64,000 bases of DNA from an uncultured Lachnospiraceae bacterium (GTDB lineage Bacteria > Bacillota > Clostridia > Lachnospirales > Lachnospiraceae). This document shows, piece by piece, positions 7,098 to 16,484 of this stretch. The stretch is taken from NCBI GenBank assembly GCA_910579395.1, contig CAJTUC010000007.1:52915-116914 (forward strand). The letters are read 5' to 3'. Both the position numbers and the translations under genes were made by a program. How positions within the stretch are numbered: the stretch's first letter is position 1; each line of letters begins with the position of its first letter. The notes under the pieces were generated by a model. The model was not told the origin of the DNA. It searched no databases and saw only the letters and a program-made list of their open reading frames with translations.

Positions 7098-8849
7098 CTA
7101 TCTCGCGAACTGGCTCTGGTAGAGGTCCGCATAAAATCCTTTCATAGCGAGCAGCGTCTCATGATTTCCCTGTTCAATGATATTCCCGTCCTTCATGACA
7201 AGGATGACATCCGCTTCCCGAATCGTGGAAAGCCGATGGGCCACAATAAAACTGGTCCGCCCTTTCATCATCGTGGCAAATGCCTTCTGAATCTTAATTT
7301 CCGTTCTTGTATCAATAGAGGATGTTGCCTCATCCAGAATCAGCATCGGCGGCAGACACAGCATGACTCTCGCAATACATAACAACTGTTTTTGTCCCTG
7401 TGAGAGATTGCCGCCATCCTCTGTGATCACCGTATCGTAAGCATTCGGCAGCCGTTTAATAAAGCTGTGCGCATGGGAAGCTTTAGCCGCAGCAATCATT
7501 TCTTCATCCGTTGCATCGGGTTTTCCCATAATGAGATTTTCCCGTATTGTTCCCGCTTTCAGCCATGTCTCCTGTAATACCATGCCGTAACTTTCCCTAA
7601 GGCTCTGTCTCGTCATATTTCTGATATCATGGCCGCTCACACAGATAGCGCCGGCATCCACGTCATAAAAACGCATCAGCAGATTGATAACAGTTGTTTT
7701 TCCGCATCCGGTAGGACCAACTATCGCGATTCTCTGTCCCGGCTTCACAGCCAGATTAAAGTGCTGAATCAGCTTTTTATCCGGTACATAGGAGAATGAG
7801 ACATCCTGTAATGTCACTGTGCCATCCACCTGCTTCAGCGCAACTGCATTTTCCGCTTCCGGAATCTGAGGTTTCTCTTCTATCAACTCAAAAATTCTGG
7901 CAGCGCAGGCAAGCGCATTCTGCAGTTCCGTCACCACACCGGATATTTCGTTAAAAGGCTTCGTATACTGGTTCGCATAACTCAAAAAACAGGAAAGTTC
8001 TCCAACACTGATACCACCCCGAATCGCAAATACCGCACCGCTGATCGCCACGCCCGCATACACGAGGTTATTGACAAACCTCGTTGACGGATTGGTAATC
8101 GAAGAAAAAAAGATTGCCTTGAGCGAAGCGTTCTGCAGTCTGTCATTAATCTCGTCAAATTTTTCCAGCGACTCATCCTCATGGGAAAAAGCCTGCACGA
8201 TTTTCTGGTTTCCCACCATCTCATCAATAAAAGCCGTCTGTTCGCCTCTCGTTTCGGACTGCAGTTTGAACATCGTAAATGTCTTTTTCGCAATAAAGGC
8301 CGCCACAAGAAAAGAAAGCGGTGTGATCAGTACAACGACACCTGTTATTCCGACATTGATGCTGAGCATGAAGCCCAATGTCCCAAGAATCGTAATAACA
8401 CCGGTAAAGAACTGTGTAAATCCCATTAACAGACCATCAGCGAACTGGTCTACATCTGCGATAACGCGGCTCACGATTTCCCCATAGGAATGTCCGTCAA
8501 TATATTTTAAAGGCAGGATTTCGATTTTATGAAAAGCTTCGTTGCGGATATCCTGCACGATACGATAAGCCATCTTATTATTGCAGACGTTCATCAGCCA
8601 CTGGGCGAAGGCCGTAATTAAAATAACAACCGCCATTTTTTGTAAGATTGCAAAAATCCCCGGAAAATCAACCAGTCCTTTTGCCAGAATCAGATCAATT
8701 GCATTTCCTGTCAGAATCGGCAGATATAAAGTGAAAGCCACTGTCACCGCCGCTGCCACGATCGACAGAACAAGATAAATCCAGTATTTTCGAATATAAT
8801 GAAGCACCTTTTTCAAAGTCTCCGCCTGTTTCGCTCCTGTTTGTTTCAT
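7098..8849 (-). CDS. ABC exporter half-transporter, canonical ATPase site subunit
   Basis: A 583-residue type IV ABC exporter: a six-helix membrane domain (about 25-310) and a nucleotide-binding domain (about 340-580) with Walker A GPTGCGKTT, signature LSQGQ, and Walker B LILDEATSSID carrying the catalytic Glu. It forms a heterodimer-type pair with the upstream gene, whose Walker B Glu is replaced. The substrate is unknown (drug or peptide export is usual for such pairs). The ATG at 8849 is chosen over an upstream TTG; a GGGGG box lies 11 nt before it. Structured element copy 1 fills most of the gap to the upstream gene. Confidence 0.9.
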   Translation of the reverse strand: MKQTGAKQAETLKKVLHYIRKYWIYLVLSIVAAAVTVAFTLYLPILTGNAIDLILAKGLVDFPGIFAILQKMAVVILITAFAQWLMNVCNNKMAYRIVQDIRNEAFHKIEILPLKYIDGHSYGEIVSRVIADVDQFADGLLMGFTQFFTGVITILGTLGFMLSINVGITGVVVLITPLSFLVAAFIAKKTFTMFKLQSETRGEQTAFIDEMVGNQKIVQAFSHEDESLEKFDEINDRLQNASLKAIFFSSITNPSTRFVNNLVYAGVAISGAVFAIRGGISVGELSCFLSYANQYTKPFNEISGVVTELQNALACAARIFELIEEKPQIPEAENAVALKQVDGTVTLQDVSFSYVPDKKLIQHFNLAVKPGQRIAIVGPTGCGKTTVINLLMRFYDVDAGAICVSGHDIRNMTRQSLRESYGMVLQETWLKAGTIRENLIMGKPDATDEEMIAAAKASHAHSFIKRLPNAYDTVITEDGGNLSQGQKQLLCIARVMLCLPPMLILDEATSSIDTRTEIKIQKAFATMMKGRTSFIVAHRLSTIREADVILVMKDGNIIEQGNHETLLAMKGFYADLYQSQFAR

Positions 8850-8877
8850 CTTAATATAGTCCCCCTTGCTCAAGTTC

Positions 8878-8962
8878 AGGGTAAAAAAGATTTGCTGCGC
8901 AAATCGTAGAAGTTTTTAACGAAACACCCATTGGTGTGAGTTTTAGAACTTCTTTTCACCCT
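8878..8962 (-). ncRNA. Intercistronic branched structured element, copy 1
   Basis: Read on the minus strand, the element begins at the TAG stop of the upstream ABC gene and ends 28 nt before the downstream start. Stems: outer AGGGT/ACCCT, inner AGAAGTT/AACTTCT, hairpin ACACC-AATG-GGTGT and hairpin GATTTGC/GCAAATC. Copy 2 at 43259-43342 keeps every stem through paired changes. Its position inside an operon suggests an RNA processing, stability or attenuation role; this is inference. Confidence 0.75.
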
Positions 8963-10721
8963 AGGATTGTGAGTAATGAATCTCCTTATAGACCTCGCAG
9001 CTGCGCAGCAGTTCTTCGTGCGTTCCGAGTCCCGCGATATGGCCGTCTTCAAGCACAATGATCTGGTCCGCATACTGAATGGATGACGTTCTCTGGGATA
9101 CGATAAAAACAGTTGTTTTTTCTCCCATCCCGCGGATTGCCTTACGCAGTCTGGCATCGGTGGCATAATCCAATGCGGACGCGCTGTCATCCAGAATCAG
9201 GATTTCCGGCTGTTTTACAACCGCTCTCGCAATCGTCAGCCTTTGCCGCTGTCCGCCCGACAGATTTTTGCCGCCCTGTGCAATCGGCTCATCCAGGCCT
9301 CTCGGTTTCGCATCAACGAACTCTTTGGCCTGGGAAATTTCCAGCGCCCTGTTCATTTCATCTACCGTTGCCTCCGGTTTACCCCAGCACAGATTCTCTC
9401 TGATCGTTCCCTGAAAAAGAACCGCTTTCTGCATGACCATACCGATTTTATCCCGCAGCTCCTCCATGCCGTAATTTTTTACGTCTTTGCCGTCTATTCT
9501 GACTGTTCCCCTCGTCACATCGTAAAAACGAGGGATGAGATGCACAAGCGAAGATTTTCCTGAGCCCGTACCACCGATAATGCCGACCGTCTGGCCTTTT
9601 TTTACCTTAAAGTCAATATCGGTCAGAGATTCCGCCCCGGCTCCCCGATAGGTCAGACCCACATGGTCAAATTCTACTACATAAGGTGATGTGCTTCCCG
9701 ACATCCCTTCATAATCTGCCTTCCGCTCATCCGTATGTCCTTCCGCATTCCGGCTGCCCGGACCTGCCCATTCCATACTGGACTGCAAATCAAAGACGCT
9801 CTGAATACGGTTCGCGCAGGCAAGAGCTTTCGTAATGGTAATGATGAGATTGGCGAGTTTTACGAGCTCAATTAAAATCTGAGACATATAATTGACGAGC
9901 GCCACCACTTCACCCTGCGTAATATAGCCGATATCGACCCGAACCGCGCCCGTATAGATCAGAACAATCGTTGCCACATTGACAATGATATATGTGACCG
10001 GATTGGTCAATGCAGATATTTTTCCGACAAACAGCTGCATATGAGTCAATGCACTGTTGCTCTGTTCAAATTCCGCCGTTTCCTGTTCTTCTTTATGAAA
10101 CGCACGGATGACCCGCACGCCGGTCAGATTTTCTCTCGTTTTCCCAAGCACCTTATCGAGTCCGGCCTGCACCTTTTTATACAAAGGCATCGTGATCATC
10201 ATAATGCCAAATACGACAACGGAAAGCAGCGGAATCGTCACGGCAAAAACAAGCGCCGCCTTTGCATCGATCGTAAAAGCCATGATCATCGCACCGAATA
10301 CGATAAACGGAGAACGCAGGAACAGACGCAGCACCATATTAACACCATTCTGCACCTGATTGGCATCAGAGGTCATGCGCGTGATCATCGTAGAAGTTCC
10401 CAGCGTATCCATTTCGGAAAAGGATAGTTCCTGAATATGTTCAAATAACGCATGTTTCATTTTCGTTGAGAAGCCGACCGCTGCTTTTGCCGCAAAATAC
10501 TGCGCGGTAATGGAACAGGCCAGCCCGATCAGACCGAGCAGTATGAGCACACCGCCCATTTTCAGCACATAGGGAATGTCTGCCTGCGCGATTCCGCGGT
10601 CAATGACCGCCGCCATAACGAGCGGTACAAACAGTTCAAAACCCGCCTCCAGCATTTTAAAGAGCGGCGCAAGAACCGTTTCTTTCTTATAATCTTTTAA
10701 GAACACCAGTAATTTCTTCAT
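8961..10721 (-). CDS. ABC exporter half-transporter, degenerate-site subunit
   Basis: A 586-residue ABC exporter half. The six-helix membrane domain occupies about 15-310, then a polar insert (about 322-348, with GPGSRNAEGHTDERK) precedes the ATPase domain, which has Walker A GGTGSGKSS, signature LSGGQRQR and Walker B LILDDSASALD. The usual catalytic Glu is Asp, as in the non-catalytic site of heterodimeric exporters such as TM287/288 and BmrCD. It is the first gene of the pair; its stop codon is overlapped by the structured element that leads to the second half. The start follows GAGGGG. Confidence 0.9.
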   Translation of the reverse strand: MKKLLVFLKDYKKETVLAPLFKMLEAGFELFVPLVMAAVIDRGIAQADIPYVLKMGGVLILLGLIGLACSITAQYFAAKAAVGFSTKMKHALFEHIQELSFSEMDTLGTSTMITRMTSDANQVQNGVNMVLRLFLRSPFIVFGAMIMAFTIDAKAALVFAVTIPLLSVVVFGIMMITMPLYKKVQAGLDKVLGKTRENLTGVRVIRAFHKEEQETAEFEQSNSALTHMQLFVGKISALTNPVTYIIVNVATIVLIYTGAVRVDIGYITQGEVVALVNYMSQILIELVKLANLIITITKALACANRIQSVFDLQSSMEWAGPGSRNAEGHTDERKADYEGMSGSTSPYVVEFDHVGLTYRGAGAESLTDIDFKVKKGQTVGIIGGTGSGKSSLVHLIPRFYDVTRGTVRIDGKDVKNYGMEELRDKIGMVMQKAVLFQGTIRENLCWGKPEATVDEMNRALEISQAKEFVDAKPRGLDEPIAQGGKNLSGGQRQRLTIARAVVKQPEILILDDSASALDYATDARLRKAIRGMGEKTTVFIVSQRTSSIQYADQIIVLEDGHIAGLGTHEELLRSCEVYKEIHYSQS

Positions 10722-10755
10722 TTTCCCTGTTACCCCTCTGATTTTTCAGTTCAAA

Positions 10756-10785
10756 ACAGCAGTTCAACTTTCATCAAACTGCTGT
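10756..10785 (-). terminator. Hairpin terminator after the LCP gene
   Basis: ACAGCAGTT (10756-10764) pairs with AACTGCTGT (10777-10785). On the minus strand it is followed by TTTTGAA, giving a moderate terminator between the LCP gene and the ABC operon. Confidence 0.6.
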
Positions 10786-10822
10786 CCCGTTTCTTTCCGC
10801 ATATCAGCTCTTAATCCGCATC

Positions 10823-11896
10823 TCACTGAATAAAGTCCGCCGTTTGCTGCATTATCTCTTCACTCAGCCCGATGACCTGTTTTGACGGCATATAATCCTC
10901 TTCCGCATACAAAAGTTCATGCAGCATCACAACATTCTCTTCCAGTGTTGTCGGTATGATACAGTCTCCTTTGCTTCCGATCGTCGCATTGGTGCGTTCA
11001 CTCTGGAAAGGAAATCCTTCCGATGCAACGACATTATATTCCGCCACTGTTCCGAGCACACTGATAATTTCATTAACGCTCAGCGATGTATTGACGGAAG
11101 GCAGTACTGCCGTTACCACATCTCCCAATGTCGTGAGAGAAGCATCCTTTGCCTTGAGCATCATTGCACCCAGAACATCTCTCTGCCTTTCTGCACGTCT
11201 GAAATCATCGCCCTTTGTATAACGGATACGGCAATAGGCTGTCGCCTGCATACCATTCAATGTCTGTAAGCCCGGCTCCGTTACAGGAATATAATCGACA
11301 CCCATCTCTTCCGCCATGCAGAGCTGGTAATTATTCAAATGGTTGATTTCCGACTCCGTTATCTCGATTTCAATCCCGCCAAGACAATCAATCGCATCGA
11401 TCAATCCGCTGAACCCGACCGTTACATAATCGGTAATATCCATATCCAGGTTCATATTCAGCATGGTGATTGCCTGTTCCGGACCACCCTTTGCATAAGC
11501 GCCATTACATTTATTATAGCTGTCATTTCCGAGATTCAAATAAGTATCCCGGTATACGGATATCAGCTTAATCTCATGCGTATCCTGATTAATGCTCGCA
11601 ATGATGATGGTATCGCTTCTTGTTCCTCTGCCAAGCTCTCCATCCCGCGCATCTACACCGAACAGCGCAATATTTCGATATCCCTTTTTGACCTCTTCTA
11701 CCTCTTCCTGTTCTTTTTCTATTTTCGTTTCTACAACTTCTTCATTAATGATGATATTCTCTTCATCGATTGCTGTACGCTCAATTTCATTCGTTGTCGC
11801 TGTAATCAGATATAATACCCCAATCGCGATTATCAGGACCAGAACTTCTACTATCAAAAGCGGGATACTCAGTTTCCATTTCTTTTGACCATTCAT
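10823..11896 (-). CDS. LytR-CpsA-Psr (LCP) family cell-wall glycopolymer ligase
   Basis: A 357-residue membrane-anchored enzyme expected to attach wall teichoic acid-like or capsular glycopolymers to peptidoglycan. One N-terminal helix (about 9-30) is followed by an acidic coiled stretch rich in Glu (about 38-70) and the LCP domain (about 75-285), with the family blocks FGVDARDGELGRGTRSDT, SVYRDTYLN and the arginine segment YCRIRYTKGDDFRRAERQR. Start: AAGGAG 7 nt before the ATG. It stands downstream of radA on the same strand with a 139-bp gap that contains a TAAAAT -10-like box (11937-11942 on the plus strand), so it may have its own promoter. Confidence 0.92.
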   Translation of the reverse strand: MNGQKKWKLSIPLLIVEVLVLIIAIGVLYLITATTNEIERTAIDEENIIINEEVVETKIEKEQEEVEEVKKGYRNIALFGVDARDGELGRGTRSDTIIIASINQDTHEIKLISVYRDTYLNLGNDSYNKCNGAYAKGGPEQAITMLNMNLDMDITDYVTVGFSGLIDAIDCLGGIEIEITESEINHLNNYQLCMAEEMGVDYIPVTEPGLQTLNGMQATAYCRIRYTKGDDFRRAERQRDVLGAMMLKAKDASLTTLGDVVTAVLPSVNTSLSVNEIISVLGTVAEYNVVASEGFPFQSERTNATIGSKGDCIIPTTLEENVVMLHELLYAEEDYMPSKQVIGLSEEIMQQTADFIQ

Positions 11897-12035
11897 AGCG
11901 GCTCCTTAATTTCTACATTTTACAGTGGAACAATCTATTTTATCACATAAAAAAGAATTTGAACATATCAAACAGCTCTTTGTTCACAGTTTATTAATAA
12001 ATGTCATACTTCTGTCACATTCTTATTCATCCGCT

Positions 12036-13412
12036 TCAGTTCAGACAGAATGAAATAGCATCCTGAACCGAAGAAACGCCGATAATTTTCACATCTTTTA
12101 CGTTCTTCAACTGGTTTTCACATACTTTAGGAATCATACAGGTCGTATATCCCAGTCTGGCTGCTTCCTGAATGCGCTGCCCGATCATGCTGACGCTCCG
12201 CACCTCGCCGCTCAGACCGATTTCTCCAAATGCCGCCATTTTATCATCAATCGGGCGGTTCTTAAAGCTGGAAGCGACCGCCATTGCTATCCCTAAGTCA
12301 ATTGCCGGCTCCACAATTTTCATACCGCCCGCCAGATTCACATAGGCATCACAATCAGCCATCTGAAGCCCCACTCTCTTTTCAAGGACAGCCATCAGAA
12401 GATTTACCCTGTTAAAATCGGTCCCATTCGCCTGTCTTCGCGGAAAGCCGAAATTCGTACGGCAGACTAATGCCTGAATCTCAAATAGAATCGGCCTCGT
12501 TCCTTCCATCGAACAGGATACGATAGAACCGCTCGCCCCTTCCGGCTTTCCATCCAGCATAAACTCGGAAGGATTGGCTACCTCCACGAGTCCCTTTTCC
12601 TGCATTTCAAAAACACCGATTTCATTCGTAGAGCCAAAACGATTCTTAACGCCCCGCAAAATCCGGTAAGAGGCATGTCTGTCACCTTCAAAATACAACA
12701 CCGTGTCCACCATATGCTCCAGTACGCGGGGGCCTGCCACAGTTCCCTCTTTCGTCACATGACCAACGATAAAAATAGAGGTTCCCATGCCCTTTGCGAG
12801 TTGCAAAAAAACATTCGTTGCTTCCCGTACCTGAGAAACGCTTCCCGGTGCCGACGAAACTTCCTCCTGGTACATCGTCTGGATAGAGTCGATAATCGCA
12901 ATATCCGGTGCAAGATGCCGGATAGTCTCCTCTATCACTCCCAGATTTGTCTCGCATAACAAAAAGAGATTCTCGCCGAACTCGCCGATGCGGTTCGCCC
13001 GGATTTTAATCTGCTTTAATGATTCCTCGCCGGATATATACAATACTTTCCGTCCATCCAGCGCCATATACCGGCACACCTGCAAAAGAAGCGTGGACTT
13101 GCCGATTCCCGGATCTCCGCCCACAAGAAGAAGAGAGCCGGGCACAATGCCGCCTCCCAAAACTCTGTCCAGTTCCGTCATATGGGTGGTCATTCTTTCT
13201 TCATCACCCAGGGTGATTTCCGAAAGTCTCGAAGGTTTTTCCGTTTCCCGCTTCGTCCGCCCCGCCATGCCAAGACCTGCTTCTTTTGTCTTTATTTTCT
13301 CTTCCACAAAGGTATTCCATTCTTTACACCCCGGACACTGTCCCATCCATTTAGAAGATTCGTAACCGCAGCTTTGGCAATAGAATACCGTTGTCATTTT
13401 CGCTTTTGCCAT
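12036..13412 (-). CDS. radA: DNA repair protein RadA (Sms)
   Basis: A 458-residue RecA-like helicase that promotes branch migration in homologous recombination. An N-terminal C4 zinc finger (C12, C15, C26, C29) precedes the ATPase core with Walker A GGDPGIGKST (about 100), the RadA-specific KNRFGSTNE motif (about 260) and a C-terminal Lon-protease-like domain. Length matches the family. The true start is at 13412, with AGAGG 5 nt upstream; the frame runs open further into long-hairpin repeat 2, which is not part of the protein. Gene order clpC - small gene - radA recalls the Firmicute clpC operon. Confidence 0.97.
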   Translation of the reverse strand: MAKAKMTTVFYCQSCGYESSKWMGQCPGCKEWNTFVEEKIKTKEAGLGMAGRTKRETEKPSRLSEITLGDEERMTTHMTELDRVLGGGIVPGSLLLVGGDPGIGKSTLLLQVCRYMALDGRKVLYISGEESLKQIKIRANRIGEFGENLFLLCETNLGVIEETIRHLAPDIAIIDSIQTMYQEEVSSAPGSVSQVREATNVFLQLAKGMGTSIFIVGHVTKEGTVAGPRVLEHMVDTVLYFEGDRHASYRILRGVKNRFGSTNEIGVFEMQEKGLVEVANPSEFMLDGKPEGASGSIVSCSMEGTRPILFEIQALVCRTNFGFPRRQANGTDFNRVNLLMAVLEKRVGLQMADCDAYVNLAGGMKIVEPAIDLGIAMAVASSFKNRPIDDKMAAFGEIGLSGEVRSVSMIGQRIQEAARLGYTTCMIPKVCENQLKNVKDVKIIGVSSVQDAISFCLN

Positions 13413-13425
13413 AAGACCTCTTATT

Positions 13426-13597
13426 GTACAGTTTAGGGCACCCCGGACCGGAGCATAGTTCTCTTTGGAGGCACGCTTCCGCTCCGCGAAAAGCCGCAAC
13501 AGATGCTAAGCTCGTGAGGAACCTCGCTAAGCACTGGCGCTTTTCAAGGGCCTCCGCCAGAGAACTATGCTCCGGTCCGGGGTACCCTGAACTGTAC
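13426..13597 (+). repeat. Long hairpin repeat, copy 2
   Basis: The left arm (13426-13472) and right arm (13550-13597) pair over about 47 bp with two G:T wobbles and one short mismatched bulge. The centre matches the reverse complement of copy 1, sharing GGAGGCACGCTT, GCTAAGCTCG and AACCTCGCTAAGC blocks, while its inner stem changes on both sides: GAAAAGCC/GGCGCTTTTC here against GAGAGATGT/ACATCTCTC in copy 1. It exactly fills the space between the stop of the upstream small gene and the radA ribosome-binding site. Confidence 0.9.
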
Positions 13598-13600
13598 CTC

Positions 13601-14011
13601 TTATTTTGTAATCTGAACGCTGACTTCGCCGCTTCCTGCAAGTTCCACGCTGAGATTCAGTTTACCGGCCAGATTTGTTTTCATTCTGCCAATGGATTCA
13701 CCGTTGATCAGAACGTCATATTCCGTCTCGTCTTCCAGGCCTACCGTAATCTGTGCATCCTCGTCGCCTTCTACCCGAAAGCTGACGCCGTTTTCTTTCT
13801 CCACAAAATTGTTGACGCTCGTGCCGGGTACGGATTCATATGCAAAAAGACCGTTCTTCTCGAGCTTCGTAATGCTCTTATAGGTCTTGACTTTCCATAA
13901 ATCCCCTGCACATTCAAAATTTTCCACCTTTGTCTTTGCATCCAGCTTGTGATTGCCAAAACTGATCGCGTTGTCTTTTTCTGCACGAATTAATTCTTCT
14001 ATAATAGCCAT
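13601..14011 (-). CDS. Conserved protein of unknown function between clpC and radA
   Basis: A 136-residue soluble protein, mainly beta-strand-like, without signal peptide or membrane helix. Recognisable blocks are ISFGNHKL, LWKVKTYKSITKLEKNG, SVPGTSVNNF and GRMKTNLAGKL. Similar Lachnospiraceae proteins are sometimes labelled endosialidase in databases (memory, not checked); I see no catalytic motif that supports that name. The start at 14011 is chosen because AGGAGG lies 8 nt upstream, while the ATG at 14017 is only 2 nt from it. It sits 29 bp after clpC and before repeat 2, so it is probably co-transcribed with clpC. Confidence 0.75.
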   Translation of the reverse strand: MAIIEELIRAEKDNAISFGNHKLDAKTKVENFECAGDLWKVKTYKSITKLEKNGLFAYESVPGTSVNNFVEKENGVSFRVEGDEDAQITVGLEDETEYDVLINGESIGRMKTNLAGKLNLSVELAGSGEVSVQITK

Positions 14012-14040
14012 TGCCATTTCCTCCTGCGTTCTTTTGTTTC

Positions 14041-16482
14041 TTATCCTCGTACTTTGTAAACTACCTTCTTATTTTTCAAAACGGCAGACACCTTGTCGCC
14101 GCCCTTGACAGCCCCGATAAGGATTTCCTCTGCCAGCGTATCCTCGATTTCCGTCTGAATCGCCCGCTTCATCGGCCTTGCTCCCATCTTGGCATCCGTG
14201 TATTTCTCCACGATATATTCCTTTAATGCAGGAGAGACTGACAATTCAATCTCCATTTGCCGTCTGCAGCGTTCCACCAGATTTTTGGATAACATCGTTA
14301 CAATCTGTTTCATATTATCGCGGTTCAGCGGATGGAATACCATGATTTCATCAATTCTGTTGATGAACTCCGGCTTGAAGATCCGCTTGACTTCTTCCAT
14401 CACATTTTCTTTCATCTTGTCATAGTTCTGCTTTTCGGAATTTGCAGAAGAAAAACCGAGATTCTTCGGCTCCATGATTCTCTGTGCTCCGGCATTGGAG
14501 GTCATGATCAGAATCGTGTTCTTGAAACTCACTTTCCGTCCTTTGGAATCCGTGATATGCCCGTCGTCGAGCACCTGCAGCAAAATGTTAAAGACATCGG
14601 GATGGGCCTTCTCAATTTCATCGAACAGAACAACTGAATAGGGATTTCTCCTGATTTTCTCACTGAGCTGTCCGCCCTCTTCAAATCCCACATATCCCGG
14701 CGGCGAACCGATCATCTTGGAAACCGAATGCCCTTCCATATATTCCGACATATCAACACGGATTAAGGCGTTCTCCGAACCGAACATCGCTTCTGCGAGC
14801 GCCTTGCTCAACTCCGTCTTTCCGACACCGGTAGGCCCAAGGAACAAGAAAGAACCGATCGGTCTGTTCGGGTCCTGTAAGCCGACGCGTCCTCTCCGCA
14901 TGGCTCTTGCTACGGCTTTCACCGCTTCTTCCTGGCCGATGACACGTTCGTGAAGAATGGATTCCAGTTTTAAAAGGCGTTCGGACTCTTTTTCCGCCAG
15001 CTTCTGCAGTGGAATTTTCGTCCAGAGAGAAACGACTTCCGCAATCTCATTCTCACCAATCACATAATCTCGTCGTTCGTCATCCTTCTCCATGCGCTTC
15101 AGCGCACGCTCATATTTTTTGATCAGCGCATCCTGCTTCTTTTTCAGTTCTCCCGCTTGTGTAAATGCTTCCATACGGATAGAGCGCTCTATCTGCAAGT
15201 CCGTTTTCTGAATTTCCTCCGCCAGCTCTTTCAGCTTATCCGGCTGCTTCGCACCGCCTAAACGCACTGCCGCAGCCGCCTCATCAATCAGGTCAATCGC
15301 CTTATCCGGCAGATTTCTGTCATTAATATATCTTGCCGACAAAGCGACGGCAGCCGATATTGCTTCCGGCATAATGGTCACTCTGTGATGTTCTTCGTAT
15401 TTATGGGCAATGCCCTTTAAAATATTTTCAGCCTCCTCAATGGTCGGTTCTTCCACCGTTACCGGCTGGAACCGTCTCTCAAGCGCCGCATCCCGTTCGA
15501 CATACTTCCGATATTCCGCAATCGTGGTCGCACCTATGAGCTGGATTTCCCCTCTTGCAAGGGAAGGTTTCAGGATATTCGACGCATCGATTGCGCCCTC
15601 CGCTCCGCCGGCCCCAATGATCGTGTGCATTTCATCCAGAAAAAGGATGATATTACCGTCTTCAATCACTTCTTTAATCACTTTTTTAATCCGCTCTTCA
15701 AACTCACCCCGGTATTTACTGCCCGCTACCATGCCGGACAGATCCAGTGTCATGACCCGTTTCTCCTGTACGGTAAAAGGCACATCCCCAGTCACGATAC
15801 GCATTGCCAGACCTTCTACGACGGCCGTTTTTCCAACCCCCGGCTCTCCGATCAGACAGGGATTATTCTTCGTTCTCCTGCTCAAAATCTGTACCACCCG
15901 GCGTATTTCATCCTCCCGCCCGATGACCGGGTCAAGTTTCCCTTCTCTTGCAAGCGCCGTCAAATCCCTGCTGTACTGCTCCAAAATCGAAACCGCATTT
16001 TTCTTTTTCTGTTTTTTCCCTAAATCTTCTTTATATAAAGATTTGTCCTCTCCCATAGCCGTCAGAACTTCCACATATAATTTCTGTATGGAAATTCCCA
16101 TCGTATTCAAGAGTCTGACCGCTACATTTTCTCCTTCCCGAAGCATCGCGAGCAAAATATGCTCCGTTCCCGTCTTATCACTGTGAAAACGTTCCGCCTG
16201 CCGGTGCGCTTCCTCCAAAACCTTTTCCGCCCTGGGTGAATAACCGTCTCTCTCCGCCAGCATGACCATGCTTTCCGGCGCGATCAAATCTTTGATCAAT
16301 TCTTTCAGCTGCTGCATTTCCACGCCGTTTTCCATCAGCACCGTAGCGGCAACTCCTGTATTCTCACGCAGAAGACCGAACAGAATATGTTCCGTTCCCA
16401 CATAACTTTGTTTCAGATTTCTGGCCGCACGTTCAGCCAGCGCTAACGCCATTTTCGCCTTATCCGTAAATTGTGGCCGCAT
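14041..16482 (-). CDS. clpC: ATP-dependent Clp protease ATP-binding subunit ClpC
   Basis: An 813-residue Hsp100 unfoldase that feeds substrates to ClpP. It carries two N-terminal Clp repeats (about 5-145, with SYVGTEHILFGLLRE and TGTEHILLAMLRE), AAA+ 1 with Walker A GEPGVGKT (about 208), a ClpC-size middle domain (about 410-470), AAA+ 2 with GPTGVGKT (about 545), and the C-terminal ClpB-D2-small domain. The start at 16482 has GGAGG 9 nt upstream; an ATG at 16488 overlaps the GntR stop and is possible. Preceded by a GntR gene rather than ctsR-mcsA-mcsB, the usual Firmicute arrangement. Confidence 0.95.
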   Translation of the reverse strand: MRPQFTDKAKMALALAERAARNLKQSYVGTEHILFGLLRENTGVAATVLMENGVEMQQLKELIKDLIAPESMVMLAERDGYSPRAEKVLEEAHRQAERFHSDKTGTEHILLAMLREGENVAVRLLNTMGISIQKLYVEVLTAMGEDKSLYKEDLGKKQKKKNAVSILEQYSRDLTALAREGKLDPVIGREDEIRRVVQILSRRTKNNPCLIGEPGVGKTAVVEGLAMRIVTGDVPFTVQEKRVMTLDLSGMVAGSKYRGEFEERIKKVIKEVIEDGNIILFLDEMHTIIGAGGAEGAIDASNILKPSLARGEIQLIGATTIAEYRKYVERDAALERRFQPVTVEEPTIEEAENILKGIAHKYEEHHRVTIMPEAISAAVALSARYINDRNLPDKAIDLIDEAAAAVRLGGAKQPDKLKELAEEIQKTDLQIERSIRMEAFTQAGELKKKQDALIKKYERALKRMEKDDERRDYVIGENEIAEVVSLWTKIPLQKLAEKESERLLKLESILHERVIGQEEAVKAVARAMRRGRVGLQDPNRPIGSFLFLGPTGVGKTELSKALAEAMFGSENALIRVDMSEYMEGHSVSKMIGSPPGYVGFEEGGQLSEKIRRNPYSVVLFDEIEKAHPDVFNILLQVLDDGHITDSKGRKVSFKNTILIMTSNAGAQRIMEPKNLGFSSANSEKQNYDKMKENVMEEVKRIFKPEFINRIDEIMVFHPLNRDNMKQIVTMLSKNLVERCRRQMEIELSVSPALKEYIVEKYTDAKMGARPMKRAIQTEIEDTLAEEILIGAVKGGDKVSAVLKNKKVVYKVRG

Positions 16483-16484
16483 GA

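Noticed and set aside
13413..13499. N-terminal extension of radA
   Set aside because: The extra residues (AERKRASKEN-type) are encoded by the long hairpin repeat; a similar peptide arises from copy 1, so it is repeat sequence, not protein.
13601..14011. Endosialidase
   Set aside because: The name is applied to similar short proteins in databases as I recall, but no sialidase motif or catalytic domain is visible in 136 residues.
15410..16186. 258-residue plus-strand open frame opposite clpC
   Set aside because: A shadow of a highly conserved ATPase; Ser/Arg/Ile-rich translation with no recognisable motif.
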